Below, piece by piece: positions 9,868 to 19,019 of a stretch of DNA of 64,000 bases (positions are counted from its first letter, which is position 1; each line of letters starts with the position of its first letter). The stretch is taken from positions 372,001 through 436,000 of the forward strand of contig CAWKOX010000010.1 of the NCBI GenBank assembly GCA_963851095.1, read 5' to 3'. Below the pieces are notes generated by a model, which searched no databases, was not told the DNA's origin, and worked only from the letters and a program-made list of their open reading frames with translations. The position numbers were made by a program, and so were the translations under genes. The stretch is from Oleispira sp963851095. GTDB taxonomy: Bacteria; Pseudomonadota; Gammaproteobacteria; Pseudomonadales; Oceanobacteraceae.

Positions 9868-10361
9868 AAATGTCTAGACGCGCCAAGCGCATGCAGCGAA
9901 ACCATAAGCGAAATGCCAATAAGTCTGTTTTGAACTTAACCGCCTTGATGGATATTTTTACTATCTTGGTTTTCTTTTTGATGATGAATCAAAACGATGT
10001 TGAGGTGCAAAGTAACGACGCTATTCAGTTGCCAAAATCAATTGCGGCAAATGAATTGAAAGATACGGTTCGCATAATCGTGACAAAAGGTGATTTGTTG
10101 GTTCAAGGTCGTTCTGTCGCTAACATTAGTGAAATTGCTAAGCTTGAAGGCGAAATTATTCCAGCACTAAAGAAAGAGCTGGATTATCTCGCGACTCGTT
10201 CGCCATTACCGCTTGAGTTAAAAGATCAAGGCCGTCCTATTACCATTATGGGTGATAAGGATACTCCTTACTCTGTACTTAAGCGCATTATGGATACGTG
10301 TGCTAAAGCCGAGTTTAATAATATTTCCCTTGCGGTTAATCAGAAAGGGGAGGCGAGCTAA
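9864..10361 (+). CDS. TolR/ExbD-like protein 2 with conserved transmembrane Asp
   Basis: This 165-residue TolR/ExbD-type protein has a very basic N-terminus, one transmembrane helix beginning LTALMDIFTILVFFLMM and a periplasmic domain. The proton-carrying Asp is kept at residue 30, unlike the preceding paralogue. Together with the TolQ-like gene it makes a 1 TolQ plus 2 TolR set, as in the Myxococcus AglR-AglQ-AglS motor. The next gene begins 2 bases after the stop. Confidence 0.9.
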   Translation: MKMSRRAKRMQRNHKRNANKSVLNLTALMDIFTILVFFLMMNQNDVEVQSNDAIQLPKSIAANELKDTVRIIVTKGDLLVQGRSVANISEIAKLEGEIIPALKKELDYLATRSPLPLELKDQGRPITIMGDKDTPYSVLKRIMDTCAKAEFNNISLAVNQKGEAS

Positions 10362-10363
10362 TT

Positions 10364-11329
10364 ATGGCGACATCAATAATTCGTCCTCCTGAGTTACCTT
10401 GGAATGATGCAGATCAGAAAGGTTTCCGTATTATTCTGGTTATCTTTTTGAGCATTGTTTTAGTGGTTGGTTTTATCGTACCTAAGATTTCTTTACCAGA
10501 AATCGAACGTACGGAGTTAGAGAAGGTTCCGCCTGCGCTGGCAAAAGTTATTAAGCGTAAAAAGCTTGAAAAACCCAAGCCGAAGCCAAAACCTAAACCA
10601 AAACCGATTGAAAAAAAGGAAGAGAAAAAGCCTGAGCCGAAACCTAAAAAGGTTGAGGAAAAGCCGAAGCCAAAACCCAAGCCGAAGCCTAAGCCCAAGC
10701 CAAAACCAAAGCCTAAAAAGGAAGTGCCAAAAGAAAAGAGAGTGCAGGCTAAAGAAAAAGCCAAAGCCGCTTTTGGTAATGACGCATTGAAAGCGTTAAG
10801 TAGTATTGCTGGATCAGTTCCGATTACTGCACTGAATACCTCTAGCAAAGGCCTATCTAATAAAGGCAATCAGGCAACGCAAGTGGGTTCTGTTATCGAT
10901 CGTAATGCCGCCGGACGTGGTTCTGGTGGTGTGAGTGTTGCAGCCTTAACAACGGCGACAGTTGGAGAAGATCTTTCTGCTCGTGATGTTACTTCTGTTG
11001 AGCTAAGCAGCGAAGAAATTCAGGTTGAGGAAACGGGTTCTGGACGTAGCCAAGAATCGCTACGCTTAGTGTTTGAACAGCACAAGTCAGCCTTCGACCG
11101 CTTATATCGTGCAGCGCTTCGTAAGAATGCAGCCTTGGAAGGCAGCGTGACCTTAAAACTTAAAATTGAGCCTGATGGTAAAGTATCAAGCTGTACTGTT
11201 AAAGACAGTGAGCTTAAGGATGCGAAATTGCAAAGGCGCTTAGCTTCACGTTGTCGTTTGATTTCATTCGGTGCGAAGCCAGGAGTTGATGTGACAGAGG
11301 TAGAATTCCCAATCCGCTTTATTCCTTAA
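10364..11329 (+). CDS. Energy-transducer-like protein with AgmX/PglI-type C-terminal domain
   Basis: The 321-residue chain has a short cytoplasmic N-terminus, one transmembrane helix (about residues 22-44), a long Pro-Lys linker (about residues 64-125, period KPKP) able to span the periplasm, and a C-terminal domain of about 100 residues. The C-terminus (SLRLVFEQHKSAFDRLYRAA, then LEGSVTLKLKIEPDGKVSSC, ending VEFPIRFIP) fits the AgmX/PglI C-terminal family first noted in Myxococcus motility proteins. The layout resembles TonB: an inner-membrane anchor driven by the TolQR-like motor, reaching to the outer membrane. A terminator follows directly. Confidence 0.85.
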   Translation: MATSIIRPPELPWNDADQKGFRIILVIFLSIVLVVGFIVPKISLPEIERTELEKVPPALAKVIKRKKLEKPKPKPKPKPKPIEKKEEKKPEPKPKKVEEKPKPKPKPKPKPKPKPKPKKEVPKEKRVQAKEKAKAAFGNDALKALSSIAGSVPITALNTSSKGLSNKGNQATQVGSVIDRNAAGRGSGGVSVAALTTATVGEDLSARDVTSVELSSEEIQVEETGSGRSQESLRLVFEQHKSAFDRLYRAALRKNAALEGSVTLKLKIEPDGKVSSCTVKDSELKDAKLQRRLASRCRLISFGAKPGVDVTEVEFPIRFIP

Positions 11330-11345
11330 GTGTGTTGGCAGCTTA

Positions 11346-11370
11346 AAAACCACCTTCGGGTGGTTTTTTT
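11346..11370 (+). terminator. Rho-independent terminator after the AgmX-like gene
   Basis: ACCACC-TTCG-GGTGGT forms a tight stem with a UUCG loop, flanked by A and T tracts. It starts 17 bases after the stop codon at 11329. The T tract is followed directly by ATGTC, as at three other terminators in the window. Confidence 0.93.
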
Positions 11371-11430
11371 ATGTCTGAAATTATTATTTAGCACTGGGGT
11401 AATCTATTTATACCGTTATCTTAAAAGTCT

Positions 11431-11467
11431 TAAATATCACATAGGTGATACACATAGGTGATATTTA
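11431..11467. repeat. 13-bp tandem duplication inside a 10-bp inverted repeat
   Basis: CACATAGGTGATA occurs twice back to back (11438-11450 and 11451-11463). The pair lies within a perfect inverted repeat, TAAATATCAC (11431-11440) and GTGATATTTA (11458-11467). It lies between the end of the AgmX-like gene and the 3' end of the hydrolase gene. It may act as a weak terminator for the minus-strand gene; no U tract is obvious. Confidence 0.7.
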
Positions 11468-11501
11468 TTAAGTGAACTTTAAAATTAGCGAACTTCTCAG
11501 A

Positions 11502-12413
11502 TTATGCGCTGATCTGTAAATCGACCCAATTAAGGATGTCTTGGTAAACATCATGCTTACATGTTTCATTTAGCATTTCATGGCGTCCATCTTTATAAAG
11601 CTTATATGAAACCTTGTCATGACCCGTTTGGCGTAGTTTTTTATTTAATGCAGGAATTCCTTTACCCATTCTTCCTACGGGATCTTTATCGCCACCCAAT
11701 AAATGGATGGGTAGGGTTGCTGGGATTTTAGTCAGTTCCTTCTTTTGGCTAATCTCTATTAACCCTGTTAATAATTGAACCCAGGTTTCAGCACTGCATG
11801 GGAAGCCACACAATGGATCATTAATGTACTTAAGGACTTCATCTTGATCTCTGCTAAGCCAATCAAAATCTGTTTGAGTAGGTTTAAAATAATTATTAAA
11901 TGATGCGAAAGAGAGTGTATCCATGACACTGGAAGGGGCGCTTTTTTTCAAACGAAGTTTTTCTGCCTTAGCAACCATTCGACCGGCATAGTACATAAAG
12001 GGATGCTGATAATTGGTCCCTGATAATATTAAACCCGCTAATCGCCGGCCATGACGAATTGCAAAGCCTTGAGCAATAAAAGATCCCATACTATGTGCGA
12101 ATAAAAAAATAGGCAGAGATTTATCCTCAATGACCTGATCTTGAACATCGGCGATATCTTGAATGGTTTTAGCCCAGCCATCCTTATCACTGTAGTGGCC
12201 TAAAATCTCTCCTTTGCCGTGGCCTCGATGGTTGTGGCTAATAACATTTAAACCTTGTTGATTTAAAAAATTAGCCAATTCGTCATAGCGATTAATGTGC
12301 TCAGCCATACCGTGACAAATGTGAATGTAGGCTTTTGCCGCAGGAGATATCCAGCAGTGGGCTTCGATGTTGCGGCCATCTTTCGCGGTTACTGGTGTTA
12401 TTTTACTGGTCAT
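11502..12413 (-). CDS. Alpha/beta hydrolase, monoacylglycerol-lipase type
   Basis: This is a 303-residue alpha/beta hydrolase of the serine-aminopeptidase S33/monoglyceride lipase (PldB-like) group. The nucleophile is Ser108 in FAHSMGS, the acid is probably Asp244 in GGDKDPVG, and the base is His278 in DGRHEMLNE. The HGMAEHINRYDELANFL and HNHRGHGKG motifs are typical of monoacylglycerol lipases. There is no signal peptide, so it is cytoplasmic. It diverges from fadD, and a shared role in acyl-lipid breakdown is plausible but inferred. Confidence 0.88.
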   Translation of the reverse strand: MTSKITPVTAKDGRNIEAHCWISPAAKAYIHICHGMAEHINRYDELANFLNQQGLNVISHNHRGHGKGEILGHYSDKDGWAKTIQDIADVQDQVIEDKSLPIFLFAHSMGSFIAQGFAIRHGRRLAGLILSGTNYQHPFMYYAGRMVAKAEKLRLKKSAPSSVMDTLSFASFNNYFKPTQTDFDWLSRDQDEVLKYINDPLCGFPCSAETWVQLLTGLIEISQKKELTKIPATLPIHLLGGDKDPVGRMGKGIPALNKKLRQTGHDKVSYKLYKDGRHEMLNETCKHDVYQDILNWVDLQISA

Positions 12414-12663
12414 GTTTTAACCTGTTGTTCGAGGTGAGCTCGTTATCGTTATAAGTTTGTGTGCTAAGTCATTAGATTACTGTGATTTTGGCCTTTTTTG
12501 TATGCTTTTAGTTAAGGTTTTTTGCCCGCAATAGTAAAAAATGGTAATCTTTGCTCCCATAAATTGATCAAAATGCGCCAAACAAAGACTCATTTAAAGA
12601 TGATCCAGTTTAGGCATATTAACTTTAGTACAGTATTCGTACGATTCTAATTGGGAACTGAGC

Positions 12664-14352
12664 ATGAACGAAACATTTTTTCAGGATAATTATCCAGCAG
12701 ACCTTGCTAAAACAATTGATATCAACCAGTACCAGTCAGTTGTAGAAGTATTTAATGGGTTTGTTGTTAAATATGCTGATAAGCCAGCCTTTTCGTGCCT
12801 TGGTCAAACGTTGACGTATGCAGAGCTTGAATCTCAAAGTGCTGCATTTGCTGCGTATCTACAAAACGAAACAACACTTGTAGCAGGCGATCGCATCGCT
12901 GTTCAACTTCCTAACGTACTTCAATATCCAATCGTTGTGTTTGGTGCAATGCGTGCCGGTATGACCGTTGTGAATACCAATCCACTTTATACTGAACGTG
13001 AGATGGAGCACCAGTTTAACGATTCAGGTGCAAAAGCTTTAGTTGTATTAGCAAACATGGCTGCAAAAGCTGAGCGTGTTTTGGCCAACACATCAATCGA
13101 AACTGTGATTGTTACTGAAGTAGGCGATATGCACAAAACGGTGAAGCGTGTTTTGATAAACAGCGTTTTGAAATATGTTAAAAAAGAAGTTGAATCTTAC
13201 AATATTCCAAAAGCCGTTAAATTACGCAAAGCACTTAGTTTAGGGCAAGGTAAGCCATTTACGACCCCTGTTCTAAAGCAAGATGATATTGCCGTATTGC
13301 AATACACGGGTGGTACAACAGGCGTAGCAAAAGGCGCAATGTTGACCCATGGAAACCTGATCGCCAATATGCTTCAGTGCAGTGGTCTTTTCAGCATGGC
13401 ATTGGATAAGGGGAAAGAAACGGCTATTGCGCCACTTCCTCTTTATCATATTTATGCTTTTACGGTTCATTGCATGGTATTACTTGAAACAGGTAATCAC
13501 AGTGTGTTAATTCCTAATCCTCGTGATATTCCAGGTTTTATTAAGGTATTACAAAATACCAAGTTTTCTTGTTTTGTTGGTTTGAACACCTTGTTTGTTG
13601 CGTTGTGCAGCCAGCCGGTTTTCAAAGCATTAGACTTTAGTGGATTAAAATTAACTATTTCTGGTGGTATGGCATTAACTAAAGATGCCGCCGATCAGTG
13701 GAAGCAGGTTACAAACTGCGATATCGCTGAAGGTTTTGGTATGACAGAAACGTCTCCTGTTGTTTCTTTCAATCCACCAGGTTATATCAAGTTGGGTACC
13801 ATTGGTCTTCCTGTGGCGAGCACCAGCTGTAAAGTTATCGATGATAACGGCAATGAACTTCCTGTAGGTGAAGCTGGTGAGCTTTGTGTTAAAGGCCCTC
13901 AAGTAATGAAAGGTTATTGGCAGCGCCCAGAAGCCACGGCTGAAACTATCTCAAGTGATGGTTGGTTAAAAACAGGCGATGTGGCGGTGATCAGTGAAGA
14001 TGGCTATATGAAGATTGTTGATCGTAAGAAAGATATGATCATCGTATCGGGCTTCAATGTTTATCCAAATGAAGTTGAAGACGAAATTGTAACGCATCCT
14101 GATATTGTAGAAGCGGCAGCGATTGGTATCCCAGATCCTAAGACTTCAGAGTCGGTTAAAATCTTTGTTGTATCCAATAACGAAAATTTAACGGCTGCGG
14201 ATGTTAAAGCTTGGGCACGTGAGCGATTAACCGCTTATAAAATACCTAAGCATGTTGAGTTTCGTGATGAATTGCCAAAAACAAACGTTGGTAAGATTTT
14301 ACGTCGTGAACTTCGAGATGAAGAAATGGCTAAAATGGAAAATAAAGCATAA
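12664..14352 (+). CDS. fadD: Long-chain fatty acid-CoA ligase
   Basis: The 562-residue length is that of FadD. The AMP-binding P-loop is YTGGTTGVAKGA at residues 214-225; GFGMTETSP and the C-terminal GKILRREL, with the catalytic Lys, are present. It activates long-chain fatty acids with ATP and CoA for beta-oxidation or lipid synthesis and acts at the inner membrane. A 250-base divergent promoter region separates it from the hydrolase gene. It ends in a strong terminator, so it is probably monocistronic. Confidence 0.93.
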   Translation: MNETFFQDNYPADLAKTIDINQYQSVVEVFNGFVVKYADKPAFSCLGQTLTYAELESQSAAFAAYLQNETTLVAGDRIAVQLPNVLQYPIVVFGAMRAGMTVVNTNPLYTEREMEHQFNDSGAKALVVLANMAAKAERVLANTSIETVIVTEVGDMHKTVKRVLINSVLKYVKKEVESYNIPKAVKLRKALSLGQGKPFTTPVLKQDDIAVLQYTGGTTGVAKGAMLTHGNLIANMLQCSGLFSMALDKGKETAIAPLPLYHIYAFTVHCMVLLETGNHSVLIPNPRDIPGFIKVLQNTKFSCFVGLNTLFVALCSQPVFKALDFSGLKLTISGGMALTKDAADQWKQVTNCDIAEGFGMTETSPVVSFNPPGYIKLGTIGLPVASTSCKVIDDNGNELPVGEAGELCVKGPQVMKGYWQRPEATAETISSDGWLKTGDVAVISEDGYMKIVDRKKDMIIVSGFNVYPNEVEDEIVTHPDIVEAAAIGIPDPKTSESVKIFVVSNNENLTAADVKAWARERLTAYKIPKHVEFRDELPKTNVGKILRRELRDEEMAKMENKA

Positions 14353-14392
14353 GCCTATCTTGGCAGATGTTTGATTGATAGTTTGTTAGAAT

Positions 14393-14425
14393 AACGCCCT
14401 GCTAATGCAGGGCGTTTTCGTTTTA
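14393..14425 (+). terminator. Rho-independent terminator of fadD
   Basis: AACGCCCTGC-TAAT-GCAGGGCGTT is a perfect 10-bp stem with a 4-base loop, followed by TTTCGTTTT. Confidence 0.95.
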
Positions 14426-14489
14426 ACGCGATAAGCAATTACATTAATGCTATTAAACAATATCAACAGAATAGATCACTGGGTGAGAT

Positions 14490-17400
14490 GTGAGTCAGAA
14501 TAACAAGCTTGATAGAAATGCGCTTAAACAAGCAGTCAATAATTGTCTAGCCAAAGATAAATTTCGCTTAAATCGAGACTTACAGGCAATATTCCGCTTA
14601 ATACAGCAGGAAAAGCCCATTGATAAAAAACTGGCTAAGTTACTTCAAACGATCGAACGCAGTCAGCAAATATTGGCACAGCGTAAGACCGAACTGAAGC
14701 TTCAATATCCAGAAACTTTACCGGTCAGTCAAAAACGAGAACAAATACTCGAAGCGCTATCTAAGAATCAAGTTGTGATTATTGCCGGTGAAACGGGCTC
14801 AGGTAAAACAACCCAGCTGCCTAAGCTATGTCTCGAACTAGGGCTCGGACAGGCTGGCACGATTGCTCATACGCAACCAAGGCGATTAGCAGCGCGCTCA
14901 GTTGCTAGTCGGATTGCGCAAGAGCTTGAAGTCGAAATGGGCCAAGAAGTTGGTTGCCAGGTTAGATTTAGCGATCAGACGACAGAGCGCACTCGGGTTA
15001 AGTTAATGACCGATGGTATTTTGTTGGCGCAAACTCAGCATGATAAATTTTTATCAGAATATGATTGCATTATTATCGATGAAGCTCATGAGCGTAGTCT
15101 GAATATTGATTTTTTACTCGGTTTCTTAAAACAATTATTGCCTAAACGCCCGGATCTTAAAGTTGTCATTACATCAGCAACGATTGATTTAACCAGATTC
15201 AGCGAGCATTTCTCTAATGCTCCTGTGATTGAAGTTTCTGGTCGCACATTTCCTGTAGAAGATCGGTTTAGGCCGCTTGTTCGTGAAAGTGAAGATGATA
15301 CTGATTTAACAATTCAAGAAGGTATTTTACACGGGCTTCAAGAACTTGCAGAGCAAGATAGAATTAAGCAACAGGCGGGCGATGTGCTTGTCTTCTTGCC
15401 GGGTGAACGTGAAATTAGAGAGTGTGCTGAATTTCTTCGTAAAATGACGATGCACGATAAAGACCTGCGTAATAGCCAAATATTACCGCTGTATGCGCGT
15501 TTAGGTGTCAGTGATCAGGGAAAAATATTCTCAGAGTCCGTCGGGCGCAGAATAATTTTGGCAACAAACGTTGCTGAAACTTCTTTGACCGTTCCAGGTA
15601 TTCGCTATGTTATTGATTCAGGTGTTGCTCGAATTAGTCGTTACAGTTATCGCTCTAAAGTTCAGCGCTTACCTGTTGAAGCTATTTCTCAAGCCAGCGC
15701 AAATCAACGTCGTGGCCGATGTGGACGTGTCGCTGATGGTATCTGTATTCGCCTTTATTCTGAAGAGGATTTCTTGTCTCGCTCTGAGTTTACCGAACCA
15801 GAAATACAACGCACAAACCTAGCGGCTGTTATCTTGCAAATGATATCGCTTAAACTTGGTAATATCAGTGAATTTCCTTTTGTTGATGCCCCTGACCCTC
15901 GGTTCATTAAAGATGGTTTTAACTTATTGCAAGAACTTGAAGCCGTTTCTTCCAGTAATAAAGAAGGGCAGTTCGGTTTAACCCAGCTTGGCCGTCAAAT
16001 GTCTCGTTTGCCGGTTGAACCTCGAATTTCTCGTATGCTTTTACAAGCAAAAAAACAGAATGCTTTACGTGAAGTATTAATTATTGCATCGGCTTTAAGC
16101 ATACAAGATCCAAGAGAAAGGCCCGCTGATAAGAAGCAAGCGGCTGATCAAAAACATAAAGAACTGGCTCATGAAGAATCCGATTTTTTATCCTACGTAA
16201 ATCTATGGGATGCCTTTGAAGAGCAAAGGCAAGAACTTACTAATTCGCAATTGCGCAAATGGTGTCAAAAACATTTTGTAAATTACATGCGAATGCGTGA
16301 GTGGCGAGATGTGCATAAACAGTTGCATATTTTATGCAAAGAAATGGATTTTATTATAAATCATGAACCCGCAAGTTATGAGAATGTTCATAAATCTTTA
16401 TTAGCGGGATTGTTAAGTCACATTGCGCAAAAAGAAGAGGGCGCAGAGTACTTAGGCGCTCGTCAGCGTAAGTTGCAAATTTTCCCTGCATCAGGTTTAT
16501 ACAAAAAGCGCCCTAAATGGATTGTAGCTGCTGAGTTGATGGAAACGTCGCGTTTGTATGGTCGTACGGTTGCTAAAATTGATCCGCAGTGGCTAGAACA
16601 ACTTGCGCAGCCTTTGCTGCGTAAAAGTTATTTTGAACCTCATTGGAGCAAGAAACGTGGGCAAGTAATAGCGTTTGAACAGACCAGTTTGTATGGATTA
16701 ATTATTAATCCTAAGCGCGCAATTGATTTTAGTCGTATTAACATGCCCGAGGCGAGAAATTTATTTATTCAGCAGGGCCTTGTTGAAAATAACATTGAAT
16801 TGAAATCAAAATTTTATAAACATAATGTTAATTTGATTGCTGAGTTAGCGGAGTTAGAAGAGAAAACAAGAACACGCAGTTATGTCGTCGAAGATGCAGT
16901 AGTCGCACATTTTTATGATGAGCATATTCCTACCGATGTCGCTTCAGTTATCAGCTTGTATGCTTGGATAAAGAAATCAGAGACGGATGAAAAACTTCTT
17001 TTTTTATCGAAGGAATATTTGTTAAAGCAAAGCGAAGACAGCGTTACGGATGCTTTGTATCCCAGTTATTTTAACTATCAAGGCATTAGTTTTCCATTAG
17101 CGTATGCATTTTCTCCGGGCGCTAAAGATGATGGCGTATCGATGACGGTGCCGGCATCAGTACTTGGACAAATTTCTATTGATCAGGCTGATTGGTTAGT
17201 GCCTGGTTTTATAAAAGAAAAATGCATCGCCATATTAAAAGGATTACCTAAGCCGCTGCGTAAGCAGCTGGTTCCGGTGCCTAATACGGCTGACCAATTT
17301 TTACAGCTTGCCAACGTGGGTGAGGGTGGTCTGTTTCCTCAGCTGGTAAATTTTTTATACAGTCAATATCGCATAAAAATTGAGGTCGAGGATCTACGTT

Positions 17401-18425
17401 CGATACCGTTAGATGACCATTTCAAAATGAATTATCAGGTCGTTGATAACGAAAAGGTTGTTGGTCAGGGTCGTGATTTGACGACACTTCGAGAAGAATT
17501 CGAAGGCGTAGGTCAGGCGCAAGCAACGGTACTGACTGATAAAGAGTTTGATCGATCGAACATTACACAATGGGACTTTTCTAAACTGCCTAAAGTTACT
17601 GAAAGAGACCTTCAAGGCCTTAAAGTTCGTATGTTCCCCATGTTAATTGATCAAGGTGGTCATGTTGATATGACATTGCATGCCGATGAAGATTTTGCGG
17701 AGTTATCCAGTCGGCAAGGTATTATTCGTTTACTGCGGTTATCTTTGGCCATACAAGACAAAGAGTTACGAAAAGAGCTTAGGTTGTTAGATCCTGTTAT
17801 GCCTTATGCCCAAGGTTTGGCGCCTAAGCAAGAGTTTTATAATGACATACTAGACGCGTGTTATAACTTATGTATGTTGTCTGAGGCTGAATTGCCAAGA
17901 ACTGAGCAGGCATTTAAACAGTGCCTTGATAATCGCTCAGAGCTCTACCCTACGTTAGTTAAGATTATTGATTGGCTTAAGCGAGTACTTCCACTAAGGC
18001 ATAAAGTATTGAAGCAGATGAAAGGCAGTACGACGATTGATCGTGCGTATGCCTATAGTGATATCAAGTCTCAGTTAAATGAATTATTTCAGCCTAATTT
18101 CATTATTCAAACGCCTTGGGTGTATCTGAAATCATACCCTAGATATTTAGAGGGTATCCTTTATCGGTTAGATAAACTACAAGGTCAGTTGCAGAGAGAT
18201 CGTTTACGGATCGCAGAAGTCGACGAAATGAGACAATTGCATCAGGCAGGAATTAAACAGCTAGCGATACCTTATTACGCCAATACTAAGCTATTGAGCT
18301 TTTATTGGCTGATTCAAGAGTTAAGAATGTCTTTATTTGCCCAGCCATTAGGGACCAGTGAGCCGGTTTCGAGTAAGCGATTACGTCAGCGCTGGAATGA
18401 AATAAAGATGGAATTATCACTGTAA
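14490..18425 (+). CDS. hrpA: ATP-dependent RNA helicase HrpA (DEAH)
   Basis: The 1311 residues match the large bacterial HrpA helicases. Walker A is GETGSGKTT at residues 100-108, the DEAH box is at 197-200 (IIIDEAHERS), SAT is at 229-231, and motif VI is the QRRGRCGR stretch. The rest contains the helicase-associated HA2/OB region and the long HrpA-specific C-terminus. The start is GTG, preceded by GGGTGAG. HrpA unwinds RNA and helps rescue colliding or stalled ribosomes in E. coli. It stands alone between fadD and the RiPP cluster. Confidence 0.95.
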   Translation: MSQNNKLDRNALKQAVNNCLAKDKFRLNRDLQAIFRLIQQEKPIDKKLAKLLQTIERSQQILAQRKTELKLQYPETLPVSQKREQILEALSKNQVVIIAGETGSGKTTQLPKLCLELGLGQAGTIAHTQPRRLAARSVASRIAQELEVEMGQEVGCQVRFSDQTTERTRVKLMTDGILLAQTQHDKFLSEYDCIIIDEAHERSLNIDFLLGFLKQLLPKRPDLKVVITSATIDLTRFSEHFSNAPVIEVSGRTFPVEDRFRPLVRESEDDTDLTIQEGILHGLQELAEQDRIKQQAGDVLVFLPGEREIRECAEFLRKMTMHDKDLRNSQILPLYARLGVSDQGKIFSESVGRRIILATNVAETSLTVPGIRYVIDSGVARISRYSYRSKVQRLPVEAISQASANQRRGRCGRVADGICIRLYSEEDFLSRSEFTEPEIQRTNLAAVILQMISLKLGNISEFPFVDAPDPRFIKDGFNLLQELEAVSSSNKEGQFGLTQLGRQMSRLPVEPRISRMLLQAKKQNALREVLIIASALSIQDPRERPADKKQAADQKHKELAHEESDFLSYVNLWDAFEEQRQELTNSQLRKWCQKHFVNYMRMREWRDVHKQLHILCKEMDFIINHEPASYENVHKSLLAGLLSHIAQKEEGAEYLGARQRKLQIFPASGLYKKRPKWIVAAELMETSRLYGRTVAKIDPQWLEQLAQPLLRKSYFEPHWSKKRGQVIAFEQTSLYGLIINPKRAIDFSRINMPEARNLFIQQGLVENNIELKSKFYKHNVNLIAELAELEEKTRTRSYVVEDAVVAHFYDEHIPTDVASVISLYAWIKKSETDEKLLFLSKEYLLKQSEDSVTDALYPSYFNYQGISFPLAYAFSPGAKDDGVSMTVPASVLGQISIDQADWLVPGFIKEKCIAILKGLPKPLRKQLVPVPNTADQFLQLANVGEGGLFPQLVNFLYSQYRIKIEVEDLRSIPLDDHFKMNYQVVDNEKVVGQGRDLTTLREEFEGVGQAQATVLTDKEFDRSNITQWDFSKLPKVTERDLQGLKVRMFPMLIDQGGHVDMTLHADEDFAELSSRQGIIRLLRLSLAIQDKELRKELRLLDPVMPYAQGLAPKQEFYNDILDACYNLCMLSEAELPRTEQAFKQCLDNRSELYPTLVKIIDWLKRVLPLRHKVLKQMKGSTTIDRAYAYSDIKSQLNELFQPNFIIQTPWVYLKSYPRYLEGILYRLDKLQGQLQRDRLRIAEVDEMRQLHQAGIKQLAIPYYANTKLLSFYWLIQELRMSLFAQPLGTSEPVSSKRLRQRWNEIKMELSL

Positions 18426-18459
18426 CTGAGCTTTAGCCATTGGGATAAGTCAGGTATTT

Positions 18460-18493
18460 GAACTATTCTTGAACTATTCTTTGTAGTGACGTA
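18460..18493 (+). promoter_or_regulatory. 11-bp direct repeat, possible ECF-type promoter of the RiPP cluster
   Basis: GAACTATTCTT occurs twice in tandem (18460-18470 and 18471-18481), a spacing of one helical turn. A GAAC element at 18471-18474 and CGTA at 18490-18493 are 15 bases apart, a layout like extracytoplasmic-function sigma promoters. Such clusters are often under ECF sigma control, but no sigma gene is seen here. The promoter reading is tentative. Confidence 0.35.
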
Positions 18494-18599
18494 CTAATGA
18501 AGAATGAGAGCTGACTTAATAATAAGCTCCTGTTGAAAAAATACATAATAGAAAAAACACACAGAAATAACGCACAAACAAAAATTAAAGGAACTCATC

Positions 18600-18983
18600 A
18601 TGACGAAATCTACAGCAAAACCTTTAGCCGCAGTACTTGGTACAGCCTTTGTAGCAGCGATGGCGCACGTGCCAGCAACACAAGCGGCTGAGAATCCATT
18701 TGCAACTGCAGAGTTAAAAACGGGTTATAAAGTTGCCGCTCATCACGAAGGCAAATGTGGCGAAGGCAAGTGCGGTGGCGAGAAAAAATCTGCTGAAGAA
18801 GGTAAGTGCGGCGAAGGTAAATGTGGTGAGAAAAAAGCGGCTAAAGAGGGCAAGTGTGGCGAAGGTAAGTGCGGCGGCGAGAAAAAAGCTGCGAAAGAAG
18901 GCAAGTGTGGTGAAGGTAAGTGCGGTGGCGAGAAAAAAGCCGCTAAAGAAGGTAAATGTGGTGAAGGTAAGTGCGGCGGTTAG
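18600..18983 (+). CDS. hvfA: EGKCG-repeat copper-binding RiPP precursor (HvfA/bufferin-like)
   Basis: The 127-residue precursor has a signal peptide (residues 1 to about 30, ending ATQAA), a short spacer (ENPFATAELKTGYKVAAHH), and then ten EGKCG motifs arranged as five tandem pairs separated by EKKAAK-type linkers. It contains ten Cys in all, one per motif. In the HvfA family, EGKCG cysteines are converted by an MNIO (DUF692) enzyme into oxazolone/thioamide copper ligands, and the product is exported to bind copper. The modifying gene follows 36 bases downstream. The repeat number is set by a DNA tandem repeat, so it may vary between strains. The symbol is given by family analogy. Confidence 0.9.
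   Translation: MTKSTAKPLAAVLGTAFVAAMAHVPATQAAENPFATAELKTGYKVAAHHEGKCGEGKCGGEKKSAEEGKCGEGKCGEKKAAKEGKCGEGKCGGEKKAAKEGKCGEGKCGGEKKAAKEGKCGEGKCGG
18748..18981 (+). repeat. In-gene tandem repeats encoding EGKCG pairs
   Basis: The coding DNA repeats in units of about 51 bases that carry two GAAGG(C/T)AAGTG(C/T)GG cores each, five units in all, with synonymous variation between them. The last three units are nearly identical, which suggests recent unit duplication. Confidence 0.85.
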
Positions 18984-19019
18984 TCGTGAATTACTTAATC
19001 ATTAAGTTAGGGGATCTAA

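Noticed and set aside
10414..10869. Long open frame opposite the Pro-Lys-rich linker
   Set aside because: It is the complement of KPKP-coding repeats, giving a Phe/Gly/Leu-rich artefact; the plus-strand gene is well supported.
18748..18981. Possible CRISPR-like array because of regular spacing
   Set aside because: The repeats are in-frame coding units without unique spacers and encode EGKCG pairs.
18733..19005. Second open frame over the EGKCG repeats
   Set aside because: It is a frame shadow of the tandem repeat; no ribosome site and a purely basic low-complexity product.
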